Shown: positions 27,639-36,912 of the stretch, piece by piece
Position numbering within the stretch: the first letter of the stretch is position 1
How the letters are laid out: each line of letters begins with the position of its first letter
Source of the DNA: Bacteroidota bacterium
Lineage (GTDB): Bacteria > Bacteroidota > Bacteroidia > 2-12-FULL-35-15
Direction of reading: 5' to 3'
Length of the DNA: 64,000 bases
Assembly (NCBI GenBank): GCA_947449315.1
Contig: CANFRC010000005.1
Span: forward strand, 62,001 to 126,000
Translations under genes and position numbers: made by a program
The notes under the pieces: generated by a model
Databases searched by the model: none
The model's input: only the letters and a program-made list of their open reading frames with translations
Told to the model about the DNA's origin: nothing

Positions 27639-28778
27639 TTATTTGCAAAAGTCTAAAACAGAATCAGTAATATATTTTAATGTTTCTTCGTCCAATTCTG
27701 TATGCATAGGCAATGACATTACGGATGCACAAAGTTTTTCTGTTACAGGGAAATCACCTGCTTTGTAGCGTGAATCTAAATATGCTTTTTGTAAATGCAA
27801 TGGAATAGGGTAGTAAATCATTGCCGGTATGTCTTTGCTAGCTAGAAAATCACGCAGTGCTGTTCTGTCAACTCCATTTAATTGAAGTGTGTACTGATGG
27901 AAAACGTGATTAGAGAATTTAGCGCGCGCGGGTGTTATTAATTTGGGATGATTTGCAAATGCTTTGTCGTAATACGTTGCTGCTTTATTTCTTGCAGCCG
28001 CATAATGATCTAGGTCGCGTAATTTGATTCTCAAAATAGCGGCCTGAATACTGTCCAGGCGTGAATTTACGCCAATAGAATCATGAATGTATTGTGCGGA
28101 TTGCCCATGATTTGCGATGATTCTGATCTTAGTGGCAAGTGTATCATCGTTAGTGAATATGGCTCCGCCGTCACCATAACAGCCCAGATTTTTCGATGGA
28201 AAAAATGAGGTGCAGCCTATTGTTCCAATAGTTCCTGCTTTTTTCTTTGTTCCGTCTGAAAAAATATATTCTGCGCCAATCGCTTGTGCGGTGTCTTCAA
28301 TAACATATAAATTATGTTTTTTTGCCAATGCCATGATTGCTTCCATGTCGGCACATTGTCCAAACAAATGAACTGGAACAATAGCTTTCGTTTTCGGTGT
28401 AATTGCCTTTTCGATTGCTGCTGTATCAATTTCAAATGTATTTGGAATCACGTCTACTAAAACAGGTTTCAGGCCAAGTAAAGCAATCACTTCTGCAGTT
28501 GCAACATAGGTGAAATCGGCTGTGATAACTTCATCTCCAGGCTTTAAGTCCAAGGCCATCATTGCTATTTGCAATGCATCTGTTCCATTCGCGCAAGGGA
28601 TAACATGCTTGGCTCCTAGATAGTGTTCCAATTCTGTCTGAAATGCTTTCACTTCCGGACCATTAATAAAAGCAGTGTTATTCAATACATTTTGAATCGC
28701 ACTGTCTACTTCAGTTTTTATTTTTTCGTATTGACTTTTTAAGTCAACCATTTGAATTTTTCTGGAAATTTTATCCAT
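27639..28778 (-). CDS. DegT/DnrJ/EryC1 aminotransferase, WbpE-like
   Basis: PLP-dependent sugar aminotransferase, 379 residues. Near residue 60 CANGTDALQIAMMAL binds the cofactor phosphate; VIEDTAQAIGAEY carries the PLP-pairing Asp; the Schiff-base lysine is Lys196 in TSFFPSKNLGCYGDGGA. The surrounding sequence (DVITADFTYVATAE-like, VNSRLDSIQAAIL) follows WbpE, which aminates UDP-3-keto-GlcNAcA. It is the first gene of the nine-gene polysaccharide operon; the 187-bp divergent region in front should contain the operon promoter, though I found no full consensus there. Confidence 0.9.
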   Translation of the reverse strand: MDKISRKIQMVDLKSQYEKIKTEVDSAIQNVLNNTAFINGPEVKAFQTELEHYLGAKHVIPCANGTDALQIAMMALDLKPGDEVITADFTYVATAEVIALLGLKPVLVDVIPNTFEIDTAAIEKAITPKTKAIVPVHLFGQCADMEAIMALAKKHNLYVIEDTAQAIGAEYIFSDGTKKKAGTIGTIGCTSFFPSKNLGCYGDGGAIFTNDDTLATKIRIIANHGQSAQYIHDSIGVNSRLDSIQAAILRIKLRDLDHYAAARNKAATYYDKAFANHPKLITPARAKFSNHVFHQYTLQLNGVDRTALRDFLASKDIPAMIYYPIPLHLQKAYLDSRYKAGDFPVTEKLCASVMSLPMHTELDEETLKYITDSVLDFCK

Positions 28779-28965
28779 TGTTTTTCCTTGATTTAATAAG
28801 AATGCGAATATAGTGAAAATATATAAATTCTGATGGCAATTTTCGACATATATATTCGTTATAAAACTGTATATTAGCCGTCACTTTTCACCTAAAAGGA
28901 ATAGATCATTATTTATTCGAAATGGTGAAGGATAAATCATCCCTGATAATGAATAATATTTTAAA

Positions 28966-29724
28966 ATGAGCATAAAAAAAATACATCTATTTTTCCTTTC
29001 GATCTTATTTATTTCGCCCTATTTATCAGCACAAGTAAGCCTCAAAGATTCCTCCATATCTACTCCATTAGTCGGTGTTTCGTATGGCTTTCAACTTTCC
29101 GGTGGCGACTTGGTAAAGCGATTTGGAAATAGTTCCTCCGTTGAAATCAAACTTGATTTTAAAACCAAGAGCTATTGGACTTTTGGTGTAAATGGAAGTT
29201 ATTTTTTTGGAAAGGACGTTAAAGAAAATTTATTTGATAGCATCAATACATCTACAGGGGCCATTATTAATAGAATAGGGGAATATGCCGATGTCAGGAC
29301 TTTTGAAAGAGGTTTTACAGTTTCAGGGACCATTGGAAGAATGTTTTCTTTTAAAAAACCTAACCCCAATTCAGGACTTGTTGTTGATATTGGACTTGGG
29401 TTTATTCAACATAAAATTAGAATTGAAACAATTGGCAACAATGTTCCCCAACTTTCTACAGATTATAAAAAAGGCTATGACCGCTTGACTAACGGTTTTT
29501 TGCTAAGCGAAAATTTAGGCTATTTGTATTTAAGTAATAATCGCTTTGTAAATTTTTATTTTGGTTTTGAATGCATGCAAGGGTTTACTCAAAGCAGAAG
29601 AAGTTTCGATTTCGATTTGATGAAACAAGATACTCAAAAGAGATTGGATATATTGTATGGGGCAAAGGTTGCTTGGATATTGCCTTTATATAAGAAAGCT
29701 CCACAGGAATTTTATACATACTAA
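28966..29724 (+). CDS. Predicted outer-membrane beta-barrel protein
   Basis: 252 residues, no named family recognised. A signal peptide (IHLFFLSILFISPYLSAQ) is followed by alternating hydrophobic and polar strands with many aromatic residues and Gly (GVSYGFQLSGGDLVKRFG, WTFGVNGSYFFGKD, GFLLSENLGYLYLSNNRFV), which suggests a small outer-membrane barrel; the C-terminal FYTY is aromatic but not a classical terminal Phe. Its TAA shares a base with the waaA ATG (TAATG at 29722-29726), so it is translated together with the Kdo transferase and may serve the envelope. Confidence 0.75.
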   Translation: MSIKKIHLFFLSILFISPYLSAQVSLKDSSISTPLVGVSYGFQLSGGDLVKRFGNSSSVEIKLDFKTKSYWTFGVNGSYFFGKDVKENLFDSINTSTGAIINRIGEYADVRTFERGFTVSGTIGRMFSFKKPNPNSGLVVDIGLGFIQHKIRIETIGNNVPQLSTDYKKGYDRLTNGFLLSENLGYLYLSNNRFVNFYFGFECMQGFTQSRRSFDFDLMKQDTQKRLDILYGAKVAWILPLYKKAPQEFYTY

Positions 29725-30971
29725 TGCGTTTTTTATACAACCTCACTGTTTTTTTATATTCTGTAGCACTTCATGTTGCTGCACTGTTTAATTCGAAAGC
29801 GAAATTGTGGGTTGACGGCAGAAAAAATATTTTTGATCGCCTTAAATCCAAACTTCAAAATAGAGTTCAGGAAAATATTGTTTGGTTTCATTGTGCTTCC
29901 TTAGGTGAGTTTGAGCAAGGAAGACCGTTGATTGAAAAAATAAAAAGTCAACATCCGGAATATAAAATACTTCTCACCTTCTTTTCGCCTTCAGGTTTCG
30001 AAATCAGGAAAAATTATGCTGGTGCCGATTACATTTTTTACTTACCTATCGATTCACCTAAAAACGCAAAAAAGTTTGTGGACATTGTCAATCCTAAATT
30101 GGTATTTTTTGTTAAATATGAATTTTGGTTTAACTATTTGAATGAGGTAAATCGTAAAAACATTCCTTTGTATTTGGTGAGTGGGATATTCCGAAAGGAG
30201 CAACATTTTTTCAAATGGTATGGCGGATGGTTCAAAGAACAATTACATTGTTTTAAAGCCTTTTTTTTACAGGATCAATCGTCATTTGAGTTGTTGAAAA
30301 GCATAGGTTTAGAAAATTGTCACATTACGGGAGATACCCGTTTCGACAGGGTTTTTGAGATATCTCAAAATACAAAACCGATCCCTCTTATAGAGCAATT
30401 TAAGCAATCGTCAACATTGGTTATTGTGGGAAGTAGTTGGCCTTTGGATGAACAGTTGATTGCTGATTTTTTGGAAAATCCAGCCCATCATTTTTTAAAT
30501 TCTAAATTGATAATTGTTCCTCACGAAATAGGCGAAGATCATATTCAATCTGTTATTAAGCGATTCAGTTTTTACACGTGTGTTAGATTTTCCCAGGCGC
30601 ATGCAGTTGATCTTGTAGATGCTCAGGTATTGATAATTGATAACATCGGAATGTTGTCTTCCATTTATAAATATGGTACTGCTGCCTACATAGGTGGTGG
30701 CTTTGGAAAGGGCATTCACAATATCTTGGAAGCTGCAACATTCGGCTTGCCGGTAATTTTTGGCCCCAATTATCAGAAATTTTCAGAAGCAAATGAGCTT
30801 ATACATTTGGGAGGTGCTTTTTCTGTAAAAGATGAACGCGAATTGGCAAAAATTGTCCATTTGCTTAACAACAAAGACGTTCTTCAAACAGCCACTCACA
30901 TCGCTAAACAATATGTTATTAGCCGAATTGGCGCGACCGACAAAATCCTTTCTTACATACCCTTAAAGTAA
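29724..30971 (+). CDS. waaA: 3-deoxy-D-manno-octulosonic acid (Kdo) transferase
   Basis: GT30 glycosyltransferase that adds Kdo to lipid A at the inner face of the inner membrane. 415 residues: an N-terminal membrane anchor (MRFLYNLTVFLYSVALHVAA), the acidic catalytic motif WFHCASLGEFEQGRPLI with the general-base Glu, YEFWFNYLNE, and the C-terminal donor-binding part GGGFGKGIHNILEAATFG. Presence of waaA implies a lipopolysaccharide outer membrane. Start codon overlaps the stop of the barrel protein gene upstream. Confidence 0.93.
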   Translation: MRFLYNLTVFLYSVALHVAALFNSKAKLWVDGRKNIFDRLKSKLQNRVQENIVWFHCASLGEFEQGRPLIEKIKSQHPEYKILLTFFSPSGFEIRKNYAGADYIFYLPIDSPKNAKKFVDIVNPKLVFFVKYEFWFNYLNEVNRKNIPLYLVSGIFRKEQHFFKWYGGWFKEQLHCFKAFFLQDQSSFELLKSIGLENCHITGDTRFDRVFEISQNTKPIPLIEQFKQSSTLVIVGSSWPLDEQLIADFLENPAHHFLNSKLIIVPHEIGEDHIQSVIKRFSFYTCVRFSQAHAVDLVDAQVLIIDNIGMLSSIYKYGTAAYIGGGFGKGIHNILEAATFGLPVIFGPNYQKFSEANELIHLGGAFSVKDERELAKIVHLLNNKDVLQTATHIAKQYVISRIGATDKILSYIPLK

Positions 30972-31020
30972 TTAACCATCGTTTGCTAACAATAGTTCAT
31001 AATTGCTTTTTGTTCGTAAA

Positions 31021-31028
31021 TAGATTTG
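31021..31028 (+). promoter_or_regulatory. Possible Bacteroidota -7 box (TAGATTTG) for the N-glycan locus
   Basis: TAGATTTG matches TAnnTTTG and lies 34 bp before the permease ATG at 31063. A TTG at 31003-31005 is 15 bp upstream, somewhat short of the usual spacing. Confidence 0.4.
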
Positions 31029-31062
31029 CGTTATTTTCGGTAAAAATCAATTAATAAAATGT

Positions 31063-32514
31063 ATGGAAACTAAAACTACAACAAGTACATCTGCGCTGGT
31101 AACATTAATTTCAGTATTTTTTTTCTGGGGATTTGTTGCAGCAAGTAATGATATCTTAATTCCTGTTTTTAAGGAAAAATTGAATTTAACTCAAGGGCAA
31201 GCGCAACTTATTTCGTTGGCTTTTTATATTGCTTATACGGTTGGTTCAATAATCTATTATATCATTTCTAAAATCATCGGACAGGATATACTTAATCGTA
31301 TAGGTTATAAAAATGGTATCGCTTTGGGCTTAGTTATCTCTGCTTGTGGCACTTTGTTATTTATTCCAGCAGCCAATACTGTTTCGTTTCCTTTAATGAT
31401 CTCTGGTTTATTTACCGTTGCGCTCGGCTTTTCTTTACAGCAAACGGCTGCAAATCCGCTCGCAATAACAATGGGCGATCCTCAAAAAGGCTCACAACGT
31501 TTAAGTTTGGCAGGTGGTGTAAATAATGTGGGGACTACCATAGGTCCTCTTTTATTAAGCTTTGCCATTTTTGGTTCTGTTGCAGTTGCTGGGACTTCCT
31601 CCTTGAGTATCGAAAATATTAAAATTCCTTATTTAATTTTAGGAGCAGCGTTTATTGTAGTAGCCGTTATATTTAAATTCTCATCTATACCCAATAAGAT
31701 TGAATCAGTCAATGATGATTCTTCTGTTGCATCATCAACCAAAAGTGATAGAAAAAGTGCATTAAAATACCCTCAGCTGGTGTTGGGCATGATCGCCATT
31801 TTTGTTTATGTTGGTGTTGAAGTGTCCACCGCAAGTAATCTGCCTGAGTTTATGAAGCAGCATCTGCATACAACCACAGATAAAATAGCTCCATTTATTT
31901 CTTTGTTTTGGGCCAGTCTGATGATTGGTCGTTGGACATCATCTGTAGGTGCATTTAATTTAAATGGAGGAGCAAAAGCGATTATGAAATTTTTAATGCC
32001 CTACATTGCCTTTGCAGTATTTTTAGGTGTGAATAAAATTGCGAATCATGATATTACTCCGTTTTATATTTATGCATTTGTGATTATTGCTTTAATTATC
32101 GGAGATATGTTAAGTAAAGGAAATCCTGCCCGCCAATTATTATTGTATTCGTTTTTAGGAATAGCTGCATTAATGATTGGAATGTTATCCGATGGGATGG
32201 TTAGTGTATATGCGTTTATCTCAGTTGGTTTGTTTTGTAGTACATTATGGCCTTGTATTTATACCTTAGCTATTGCTGGTTTAGGAAGACATACCAATGA
32301 AGGGTCCAGTTTTTTAATTATGATGATCATGGGTGGTGGAATTATCAGTTATACCCAAGGCACGTTGTCTTCCGACAGTATGTTGGGAATTCAATGGAGT
32401 TATTTAGTGGGTGTGGCTTGCTTTGCTTATTTAGCATTCTACGCATGGAAAGTAAGTGCAATATTAAAATCACAAGGAATTGATTACGATGCAACAACTG
32501 GTAGCGGGCATTGA
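31063..32514 (+). CDS. Sugar MFS transporter (FucP/GluP/NagP type)
   Basis: 12-helix proton-linked sugar importer of the FGHS family, 483 residues. The helix-1 pattern TLISVFFFWGFVAASNDILIP, YxIGSxIY-like helix 2, and the helix-4 segment LGFSLQQTAANPLAITMG are typical of FucP-related permeases, which in Bacteroidota carry glucose, galactose, fucose or N-acetylglucosamine. The cluster it heads releases GlcNAc and mannose, so one of these is the likely cargo. Overlaps the kinase gene downstream by 26 bp. Confidence 0.88.
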   Translation: METKTTTSTSALVTLISVFFFWGFVAASNDILIPVFKEKLNLTQGQAQLISLAFYIAYTVGSIIYYIISKIIGQDILNRIGYKNGIALGLVISACGTLLFIPAANTVSFPLMISGLFTVALGFSLQQTAANPLAITMGDPQKGSQRLSLAGGVNNVGTTIGPLLLSFAIFGSVAVAGTSSLSIENIKIPYLILGAAFIVVAVIFKFSSIPNKIESVNDDSSVASSTKSDRKSALKYPQLVLGMIAIFVYVGVEVSTASNLPEFMKQHLHTTTDKIAPFISLFWASLMIGRWTSSVGAFNLNGGAKAIMKFLMPYIAFAVFLGVNKIANHDITPFYIYAFVIIALIIGDMLSKGNPARQLLLYSFLGIAALMIGMLSDGMVSVYAFISVGLFCSTLWPCIYTLAIAGLGRHTNEGSSFLIMMIMGGGIISYTQGTLSSDSMLGIQWSYLVGVACFAYLAFYAWKVSAILKSQGIDYDATTGSGH

Positions 32515-33445
32515 TATTGGTGGTACAAACACCGTATTCGGATTGGTGGATGAAAAGGGCAATATACTTTTGAAAGAAAGTGTTGCTACCGAACATTTTC
32601 CTATTCCTGAAGATTTAGTTGCTGTTGTATGTGAACGCATCAAAAAATCCGTCGCGGCATTTTCTCATAAATATAATTTTGTTGGAGTAGGTATTGGAGC
32701 TCCAAATGGAAATTATTTTAAGGGAACAATTGAATTTGCACCCAATTTAAAATGGGAAGGAATTGTTCCTCTCGCAAAACTATTCTCTGAAAGATTAAAT
32801 GTAAAAGCTGTTTTAACAAATGATGCAAATGCTGCAGCCATTGGTGAAATGGTGTTTGGTGGCGCCAAAGGCATGAAAGACTTTCTTTTCATCACACTTG
32901 GTACAGGCCTAGGAAGCGGAATTGTTGCAAATGGTGAACTCATTTTAGGGCACGATAGTTTTGCCGGTGAGATTGGCCATGTAATACTTTTTCCTGATGG
33001 AAGACAATGCGGCTGTGGTAGAAAAGGATGTTTGGAGACCTATTGCTCGGCAACAGGAATCAAAAGAACATACTCCGATTTGTTGATGCGTCACCCTGAA
33101 AAAAACAATTTGTCGGGTAAGGTTGCAGATGCCAAATATATTTATGATAAAGCTGTACAGGGTGATACAGAAGCATTAGAAGCATTTAATTACACGGGAG
33201 ATGTGTTGGGGTTGGCATTGGCTAATAGTGTAGCTTATACGAGTCCTGAAGCAATCTTTTTATTTGGTGGGTTAGCCTTAGCGGGTGATTTTATTTTTAA
33301 GCCAACCATTGAAAGTTTCGAACGAAATTTATTGAACATCTATAAAAATAAAATAAAAATTCTTCCATCGCAATTAAAAGAAAATGATGCAGCCATTCTG
33401 GGTGCTGCTTCTTTAATCTTGAAAGAATTAAATGAATTCATCTGA
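32489..33445 (+). CDS. ROK-family sugar kinase
   Basis: Phosphorylates an imported hexose (glucose, GlcNAc or mannose type; not decidable here). From the ATG at 32489 (MQQLVAGIDIGGTN) the product has 318 residues; a frame from 32480 adds three. It contains the ATP phosphate loop GIDIGGTNTVFGLVDEKG, the catalytic Asp in LTNDANAAAIGE, and the ROK zinc site CGCGRKGCLETYCSATG after the zinc His in EIGHVILF. It overlaps the permease gene by 26 bp, so uptake and phosphorylation are linked. Confidence 0.92.
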   Translation: MQQLVAGIDIGGTNTVFGLVDEKGNILLKESVATEHFPIPEDLVAVVCERIKKSVAAFSHKYNFVGVGIGAPNGNYFKGTIEFAPNLKWEGIVPLAKLFSERLNVKAVLTNDANAAAIGEMVFGGAKGMKDFLFITLGTGLGSGIVANGELILGHDSFAGEIGHVILFPDGRQCGCGRKGCLETYCSATGIKRTYSDLLMRHPEKNNLSGKVADAKYIYDKAVQGDTEALEAFNYTGDVLGLALANSVAYTSPEAIFLFGGLALAGDFIFKPTIESFERNLLNIYKNKIKILPSQLKENDAAILGAASLILKELNEFI

Positions 33446-33519
33446 GAAGAAAATAAAAATAAATAGTTACACATAATTACAGTACAGCAGTTAGATATCA
33501 ATTTAGATAAATTATTACG

Positions 33520-35151
33520 ATGAAAAAAATATGTTTAGTAATTGGTATTTTAATTTCTTCCGCTTTATTTGCTCAGGAAAAAATGCCAGTAACACCATTA
33601 GGGTTAATTCCCTTGCCTAATAAGGTAGTGCAGAGCAATGGCGAATTCAAACTCACGAAAGAGACCAAAATAGTGTTGATGAATAGCTCATTCGAGCTTG
33701 AGGTGAGTTATCTGAATTCATATTTAAAAACAAATTATGATCTGGAATTGCAAGTTGTATCTGTTTTACCTTCGGATGGAAACTATATGATTATTACGGA
33801 GCCAGAAGTTAAAGTGGGGCAGCTTGAAAATTATAGTTTAAATGTAAATCAGAATCAGATTTTATTTTCGGCAGAAGGGAATGCTGGTCTTTTTTATAGC
33901 ATGCAAACATTGTTACAGTTGTTGCCATTACAAAAATCTGCAGAAGTGAAAATCCCCTGTGTTCAGATCAAAGATTCTCCAAGATATGCTTGGCGTGGGA
34001 TGCATTTGGATTGTAGTCGACATTTTTTTACAAAAGAAGAAGTCAAAAAATACATTGATTATTTAGCGATGTATAAATTCAATGTTTTTCATTGGCATCT
34101 GGTGGATGATCAGGGCTGGAGAATTGAAATTAAAAAATATCCATTATTGACGAAGATTGGTTCCCAACGAAAAGAAACAATCATAGGGAAACCTGCATTC
34201 AATAAAGATGGAACACCTTCAAAAGATGATAAGTACGATGGAATAGCTTATGGAGGGTTTTATACGCAGGAAGATATAAAAGAAGTAGTAGCGTATGCAA
34301 AAAGTAAATACATAACCGTAGTGCCTGAAATTGAAATGCCGGGACATTCATTGGCTGCATTAGCTGCCTATCCTAACTATTCGTGTACAGGTGGTCCCTT
34401 TGAAACATTCACTAAATGGGGCGTTTCGGATGATGTGTATTGTGCAGGGAATGATTCGACATTTTTATTTTTAGAGAATATTCTTTCTGAAGTAATGGAT
34501 CTGTTCCCAGGAAAATACATTCATATTGGTGGCGATGAATGTTTAAAAGACCGATGGAAAGTTTGTCCGAAATGTCAAAAACGGATTGCCGATGAAAAGC
34601 TCAAAGATGAAAGTGAATTACAAAGTTATTTTATTACACGTATTGAGAAATATGTGAATTCAAAAGGAAAACAAATTATTGGCTGGGATGAAATTTTAGA
34701 AGGTGGGTTGGCTCCAAATGCGGCTCTGATGAGTTGGAGAGGCACTGAAGGTGGTATTGCTGCTGCTCAACAAAAACATTTTGTTGTCATGACACCTGGA
34801 AAGCCATGTTATTTTGATCATTACCAATCAAAAGACAAAACCAAGGAACCCCTTGCCATAGGTGGCTTTAATCCCTTGGCTGCTGTGTATGCATATAACC
34901 CAACACCTCAAGCCCTTTTAGAGGATGAATCAAAATATATAATGGGTGCGCAAGGGAATGTTTGGACAGAATACATTACAGATTTTGCAAAGGTTCAGTA
35001 CATGTCTATGCCACGAATGGCTGCATTATCAGAAGTATTATGGACGCTACCTGAAAAAAAGAATTACAAAGATTTTCTTATGCGTTTAAAAATTCATACT
35101 AAAACATTGGATAAAATGGGAGTGAATTATTCGAAACAATTTTTGAAATAA
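33520..35151 (+). CDS. Beta-N-acetylhexosaminidase, GH20
   Basis: Exported enzyme, 543 residues, that removes terminal beta-linked GlcNAc or GalNAc. Signal peptide MKKICLVIGILISSALFAQ. An N-terminal GH20b-type domain (about 25-150) precedes the catalytic barrel beginning SPRYAWRGMHLDCSRHF. The substrate-assisted catalytic pair is Asp339-Glu340 in HIGGDECLKDRW; HWHLVDDQGWRIEI and PEIEMPGHSLAAL are further family blocks. Within this locus it would trim antenna or core GlcNAc of N-glycans. Confidence 0.94.
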   Translation: MKKICLVIGILISSALFAQEKMPVTPLGLIPLPNKVVQSNGEFKLTKETKIVLMNSSFELEVSYLNSYLKTNYDLELQVVSVLPSDGNYMIITEPEVKVGQLENYSLNVNQNQILFSAEGNAGLFYSMQTLLQLLPLQKSAEVKIPCVQIKDSPRYAWRGMHLDCSRHFFTKEEVKKYIDYLAMYKFNVFHWHLVDDQGWRIEIKKYPLLTKIGSQRKETIIGKPAFNKDGTPSKDDKYDGIAYGGFYTQEDIKEVVAYAKSKYITVVPEIEMPGHSLAALAAYPNYSCTGGPFETFTKWGVSDDVYCAGNDSTFLFLENILSEVMDLFPGKYIHIGGDECLKDRWKVCPKCQKRIADEKLKDESELQSYFITRIEKYVNSKGKQIIGWDEILEGGLAPNAALMSWRGTEGGIAAAQQKHFVVMTPGKPCYFDHYQSKDKTKEPLAIGGFNPLAAVYAYNPTPQALLEDESKYIMGAQGNVWTEYITDFAKVQYMSMPRMAALSEVLWTLPEKKNYKDFLMRLKIHTKTLDKMGVNYSKQFLK

Positions 35152-35165
35152 ACAAATTTGCTCAT

Positions 35166-36164
35166 ATGACAACGAGACGTGATTTTATAAAAACATCTGC
35201 TTTTGCTTCGGCCGCACTATTGGTTTCCAATTCGGATGCAAATTCCCTCGTAAAGGAGGTGATGCTGAAAAAGGATAGTGTAAAGCCAATTGTATTATCC
35301 ACCTGGAATTTTGGATTAAAAGCAAACGAAGCTGCGTGGCAAGTATTAAGTAATAACGGTAACGCATTGGATGCAGTGGAGGCGGGTGTTAAAATTCCGG
35401 AAGGTGATCCAACTGAACGAAGTGTTGGATATGGAGGACGTCCGGATAGAGATGGCAGGGTTACTCTTGATGCGTGCATCATGGATGAAAATGCAAATAT
35501 TGGTTCTGTGGCATGTTTAGAATTTATAAAACATCCTATTTCAGTAGCAAGGGCGGTGATGGAAAAAACACCACACGTGATGTTGGTTGGTGATGGCGCT
35601 TTGCAGTTTGCATTATCCCAAGGGTTTATGAAAGAGAATTTATTGGTTGAAGATTCTGAAAAGGAATGGAAAGAATGGTTGAAAACGAGCAATTACAAAC
35701 CAATTGTAAATATAGAAAATCATGATACAATCGGAATGATCGCTATGGATGCAGCGGGTAATTTATCTGGTGCATGTACCACAAGTGGAATGGCTTATAA
35801 GATGCATGGCAGAGTTGGCGACTCACCTATTATCGGAGCCGGTTTGTATGTTGATAACGAAATTGGAGCTGCAACAGCAACAGGTCATGGTGAAGAAGTA
35901 ATACGTATAGCTGGATGTCATTTGGTGGTTGAATTGATGCGCCAAGGGAATTCTCCTGATCAAGCCTGCAGAATAGCTGTAGATAGAGTCGTGAAATTGA
36001 CTGCTAATAGAAAAAAAAATCTGAAAGATATTCAAGTTGGTTTTATTGCCTTAAATAAAAACGGCGAATACGGTTCATATTGTGTTCAAAGCGGATTTAA
36101 TTATGCCGTGCATGATAACACAGGGAATCGTTTAATCAATGCAGAATTTCATTTGAAAGTCTAA
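35166..36164 (+). CDS. N4-(beta-N-acetylglucosaminyl)-L-asparaginase (glycosylasparaginase)
   Basis: Ntn-hydrolase that splits GlcNAc from asparagine, the last bond of an N-glycan. 332 residues. The precursor cuts itself before the nucleophile Thr188 in NHDTIGMIAMD; other family parts are TWNFG near residue 46, VGYGGRPDRDGRVTLDACIM, GRVGDSPIIGAGLY and TGHGEEVIR. The N-terminus has a twin-arginine motif (TTRRDFIKTSAFASAALLV), so it is probably exported folded by Tat. It starts 14 bp after the GH20 gene. Confidence 0.94.
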   Translation: MTTRRDFIKTSAFASAALLVSNSDANSLVKEVMLKKDSVKPIVLSTWNFGLKANEAAWQVLSNNGNALDAVEAGVKIPEGDPTERSVGYGGRPDRDGRVTLDACIMDENANIGSVACLEFIKHPISVARAVMEKTPHVMLVGDGALQFALSQGFMKENLLVEDSEKEWKEWLKTSNYKPIVNIENHDTIGMIAMDAAGNLSGACTTSGMAYKMHGRVGDSPIIGAGLYVDNEIGAATATGHGEEVIRIAGCHLVVELMRQGNSPDQACRIAVDRVVKLTANRKKNLKDIQVGFIALNKNGEYGSYCVQSGFNYAVHDNTGNRLINAEFHLKV

Positions 36165-36240
36165 TCGATTCATACATGATCTGGAATAGCCTCTCTTTTT
36201 CTAAAGGAGAATTGCACGATGAAAATAGTAGTAAAATATC

Positions 36241-36912
36241 ATGAACAACCACAAACTCGAAATAGCCTGCTTTAATCTCGAATCAGCATTAATTGCTCAA
36301 GAAGGTGGTGCAGACAGGATTGAGTTATGCGATGACTTTTCTCTGGGTGGTGTTACGCCTAATTATGGCACAGTTGAAACGGCTCGAAAATTAATTGCGA
36401 TTGATTTGTTTGTGATGATTCGTCCTCGTGGTGGAAATTTTATCTATACAAGGGATGAATTTGAGCAAATGAAAAAAGACATTCTTCATTTCAAAGACAT
36501 GAAAGTGAATGGTTTTGTTTTCGGAATATTGAACGATGGTGGAAGCGTTAATAAAGAACAAAATAAGACATTGGTTGAATTGGCGAAACCTTTTCCGTGT
36601 ACTTTTCATCGTGCATTTGATGTTTCACAAAATCTTAGCAAGAATATAGAAGATGTTATTGCGTGTGGATTTAAAACCATTCTAACTTCTGGACAAACAA
36701 AATCTGCAATGGATGGCATTTCTCAATTATCAGCATTGGTCAACTATTCAAATGGAAGAATATCCATTATGCCGGGAGGTGGAGTTCGCTCCTCCAATAT
36801 TTCTTTATTGAAAGAAAAAGTGAACACTTCTTTTTATCATTCATCTGCCATCATAAAAAATAATCTTGCAGATTTGAATGAAGTTAAATTGCTTAAGCAG
36901 AAATTGGGATGA
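36241..36912 (+). CDS. cutC: CutC-family TIM-barrel protein
   Basis: 223 residues of the CutC family (PF03932), with LEIACFNLESALIAQEGGAD, RIELCDDFSLGGVTPNYG, VMIRPRGGNF, FHRAFDVSQN, ILTSGQTKSAMDG and MPGGGVRSSN. The name comes from a copper-sensitivity phenotype in E. coli; the biochemical reaction is unknown and the fold is that of sugar-phosphate and amino-acid enzymes. There is no signal peptide and it is probably cytosolic. Here it sits between glycosylasparaginase and beta-mannosidase and overlaps the latter by 4 bp (ATGA), which points to a part in using N-glycan products rather than in copper control; that is inference. Confidence 0.9.
   Translation: MNNHKLEIACFNLESALIAQEGGADRIELCDDFSLGGVTPNYGTVETARKLIAIDLFVMIRPRGGNFIYTRDEFEQMKKDILHFKDMKVNGFVFGILNDGGSVNKEQNKTLVELAKPFPCTFHRAFDVSQNLSKNIEDVIACGFKTILTSGQTKSAMDGISQLSALVNYSNGRISIMPGGGVRSSNISLLKEKVNTSFYHSSAIIKNNLADLNEVKLLKQKLG

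Noticed and set aside
19468-28778. Considered a horizontally acquired island because it is a polysaccharide cluster
   Set aside because: Base composition is like the neighbours apart from the 21-bp GC-rich insert, and there is no integrase, insertion sequence or tRNA boundary.
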